Shown here: positions 6,272-7,519 of the stretch, one piece after another
How the letters are laid out: each line of letters opens with the position of its first letter
Numbering within the stretch: position 1 is the stretch's first letter
Translations under genes and position numbers: made by a program
The notes under the pieces: model-generated
The model's input: the letters and a program-made list of their open reading frames with translations, nothing else
The model's database searches: none
What the model was told of the DNA's origin: nothing
Source of the DNA: Chloroflexota bacterium
Lineage (GTDB): Bacteria; Chloroflexota; Anaerolineae; DTPP01
DNA length: 7,519 bases
Assembly: GCA_012514615.1 (NCBI GenBank)
Contig: JAAYZY010000496.1
Location: 1 to 7,519 of the forward strand
Direction of reading: 5' to 3'

Positions 6272-6401
6272 GTCGGGCCAGGCCCTTGAGCCTAGCCAGG
6301 CGCATCGCCACCGTGCGGAGCGGGGGCCATCTCTCCTTACGCTCCACCCCGATGGGCCCTGGAGCAGGCGCCATGGCCTGCCCTGCCCGTGAGGCGGTCT
6401 C
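6272..6401. other. Divergent intergenic region, no gene seen
   Basis: This is the centre of the 298-base gap between the sigma gene and the carbonic-anhydrase-family gene. I find no supported coding region. It contains a short inverted repeat CAGGC-N6-GCCTG (6365-6380), placed about 20 bases upstream of the -35 box of the rightward promoter, and loose GGAGCG/CGCTCC arms near 6320-6350. These could be regulator sites, but they are weak. Confidence 0.4.
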
Positions 6402-6430
6402 TTGTCTGCGTCGCCGAACTCTGGTATAAT
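6402..6430 (+). promoter_or_regulatory. Sigma-70-type promoter with extended -10 for the carbonic-anhydrase-family gene
   Basis: TTGTCT (6402-6407), a 17-base spacer and a perfect TATAAT (6425-6430) preceded by TGG (extended -10, 6422-6424). Transcription should start near 6437, about 72 bases before the ATG at 6509. Confidence 0.85.
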
Positions 6431-6431
6431 C

Positions 6432-6457
6432 GGGCTGCCCAGGGCGGCGGGCAGCCC
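6432..6457 (+). repeat. Inverted repeat at the transcription start of the carbonic-anhydrase-family gene
   Basis: GGGCTGCCC (6432-6440) and GGGCAGCCC (6449-6457) are perfect 9-base arms with an 8-base loop. They begin 2 bases after the -10 box and span the expected start site. The element could be an operator, or if only partly transcribed, a leader structure. It has no T-tract and is not a terminator. Confidence 0.5.
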
Positions 6458-6508
6458 ACCGCTCCTTGGGCGGCGCAGCTCCCTACATCCTGCCCGCGGA
6501 GGAGAGGC

Positions 6509-7042
6509 ATGGCGGTCTATGAGTTCGAAGGTCGAGTGCCGAAGATCGGCCCTGGCACCTACATCCACCCCTCGGCCGAGGTTATCGGCCTGGTGACCCT
6601 TGGCGTGGAGTGCTGGGTCGGACCCGGGGCGCGCATCCGGGGGGACTACGGCGAAGTGGTCGTCGGGGACGGCACCAGCATCGAAGACAACTGCGTGGTC
6701 CATGCCCGCCCGGGCGAATCCACGCATATCGGCCGCCACGTCACCCTGGGGCACGGTTGCGTGGTGCACAACGCCACCGTGTCGGACTACGCGGTCATCG
6801 GCATGGGCGCGGTGGTCAGCGACTGGGCGATGGTGGGGGAATGGGCTGTGATTGGCGAAGGTGCGGTGGTCACCCAGCGCCAGGACATCCCCGAACAGCA
6901 CATCGCCGTGGGCGTGCCGGCCAAGGTGCTGGAGAACCGCTGGGTCTCCGAAGGCTACCAGGATGAGTGGATGCGCTTCAAGAACACCTACCGTGATCTG
7001 GCCCGACGCTACCCCAGCGGCCTGAAACGGATCGATGGCTAG
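6509..7042 (+). CDS. Gamma-class carbonic anhydrase family protein (left-handed beta-helix hexapeptide)
   Basis: 177 residues, normal for the YrdA/PaaY/Cam-like family. Successive hexapeptide turns (IGLVTL, VGPGARIRGD, VVVGDGTSIEDN, IGRHVTLGHG, VIGMGAVV, VIGEGAVV) form a left-handed beta-helix, and a C-terminal helix (about 148-168) should pack beside it in a trimer. The zinc-binding histidines appear as His65 (NCVVHA), His82 and His87 (LGHGCVVH). The Arg-Asp pair of the active site is at 44-46 (RGD). This supports a metal-binding enzyme acting on CO2/bicarbonate, although many family members lack proven activity. ATG at 6509 is chosen for GGAGG 6 bases upstream; the frame stays open to 6389, but that stretch includes the promoter and is non-coding. 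It has a strong promoter and may be co-transcribed with the radical SAM gene 60 bases downstream. Confidence 0.93.
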   Translation: MAVYEFEGRVPKIGPGTYIHPSAEVIGLVTLGVECWVGPGARIRGDYGEVVVGDGTSIEDNCVVHARPGESTHIGRHVTLGHGCVVHNATVSDYAVIGMGAVVSDWAMVGEWAVIGEGAVVTQRQDIPEQHIAVGVPAKVLENRWVSEGYQDEWMRFKNTYRDLARRYPSGLKRIDG

Positions 7043-7102
7043 GAATCGGCGTCGCAACGCAGCCCCAACATCCTCCTCTCCCCGGCGCAGAAGGATGGGA
7101 CT

Positions 7103-7519
7103 GTGACGGAACGAGAAGCGATGCTCTACGAGAAGCTGGCAGGCGACGCGGTGGGCTGCGGGCTCTGCGCGCATCGCTGTATCATCCAAGCGGGGCGCGT
7201 GGGGGTGTGCGGCGTGCGCCTGAACGACGGGGGCACGCTGCGCACGCTGGTTTACGGGCGCGTGGTCAGCCAGGGGCTGGATCCCATCGAGAAGAAACCG
7301 CTTTTCCACTTCTACCCGGGCAGCACGGCCTACTCCATCGCCACGGTGGGCTGCAATTTCCGCTGCCGTTTCTGCCAGAACGCCGAGATCTCCCAGACGC
7401 CCAGGGACGACGACCGTATCATGGGCGACTCCTGCACCCCCGAGCAGATCGTGCGGGCCGCTGTGCGCTGTGGGGCCCGCAGCATCTCCTACACCTACAC
7501 TGAGCCCACCATCTTCGCC
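7103..7519 (+). CDS. amrS: AmmeMemoRadiSam-type radical SAM enzyme (AmrS-like), 3' end outside window
   Basis: The frame is open to the window end and encodes the first 139 residues of a protein usually about 330-360 long. The N-terminal part has a Cys cluster (Cys19, Cys22, Cys26, Cys36 in CGLCAHRC and GVCGVR). DPIEKKPLFHFYPG (60-73) follows, then the radical SAM motif CNFRCRFCQN (84-93) whose Cys84, Cys88 and Cys91 should bind the 4Fe-4S cluster. The order and wording fit AmrS of the AmmeMemoRadiSam system, whose partners are AMMECR1 and Memo domain proteins; the chemistry is not firmly known. The start is GTG at 7103 with AAGGA 7 bases upstream; ATG at 7121 is an alternative. It lies 60 bases after the carbonic-anhydrase-family gene with no terminator seen between, so co-transcription is possible. 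Confidence 0.9.
   Translation, partial: MTEREAMLYEKLAGDAVGCGLCAHRCIIQAGRVGVCGVRLNDGGTLRTLVYGRVVSQGLDPIEKKPLFHFYPGSTAYSIATVGCNFRCRFCQNAEISQTPRDDDRIMGDSCTPEQIVRAAVRCGARSISYTYTEPTIFA

Noticed and set aside
6389..6508. 40-codon N-terminal extension of the carbonic-anhydrase-family protein
   Set aside because: The stretch contains the TTGTCT/TATAAT promoter and an inverted repeat. The ATG at 6509 has a strong ribosome binding site and matches the usual start of the family.
6143..7309. Long - strand open frame of 388 codons opposite the carbonic-anhydrase-family and AmrS genes
   Set aside because: It covers two convincing + strand genes plus their promoter and has a His/Ala/Arg-rich product without a family signature.

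Overview
The window is GC-rich bacterial chromosome with seven complete or near-complete genes and a gene fragment at each edge-facing end of the + strand. Three genes start with GTG. Several promoters match the ordinary sigma-70 consensus well. The gene mix suggests a Chloroflexota (Anaerolineae/Caldilineae-like) or similar lineage: a soluble GAF-domain NarL-type kinase, an ECF sigma/anti-sigma pair with a bactofilin-like membrane protein, a gamma-class carbonic anhydrase relative and an AmmeMemoRadiSam radical SAM enzyme. This taxonomic guess is inference from gene content only; no rRNA or marker gene is present. No tRNA, rRNA, CRISPR array, insertion sequence or phage gene was seen.

Layout. 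Bases 1-80 hold the C-terminal end of an unidentified + strand gene, closed by a strong hairpin-plus-T-tract terminator (106-139). Everything from 177 to 6210 is on the - strand, in three transcription units. Read in the direction of transcription they are: (i) ECF sigma factor, zinc-finger anti-sigma factor and bactofilin-like membrane protein (6210 to 4013), with an ECF-type promoter-like motif just upstream; (ii) a thiolase (3788 to 2583) with its own TTGACC-18-TATAAT promoter and palindromes in its leader; (iii) a double-HTH protein and a soluble two-GAF histidine kinase (2494 to 177) behind a near-consensus TTGACA-17-TAGAAT promoter. From about 6240 to 6508 lies a divergent regulatory region. 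On its right the + strand carries a gamma-carbonic-anhydrase-family hexapeptide protein (6509-7042) and the first 139 codons of an AmrS-type radical SAM protein (7103 to the window end).

How the parts fit. The sigma/anti-sigma/bactofilin-like set looks like a self-regulating envelope-response module: the sigma and anti-sigma genes overlap in an ATGA junction, and the third product is a membrane protein with a predicted exported beta-helix. The HTH/kinase pair looks like a cytoplasmic sensing unit that lacks an adjacent response regulator. The thiolase is a stand-alone housekeeping or fatty-acid/acetoacetyl-CoA gene. Nothing here is clearly a new defence or mobile system. The points most worth testing are the orphan double-HTH/kinase operon, the autoregulated bactofilin module and the palindromes placed at transcription starts.
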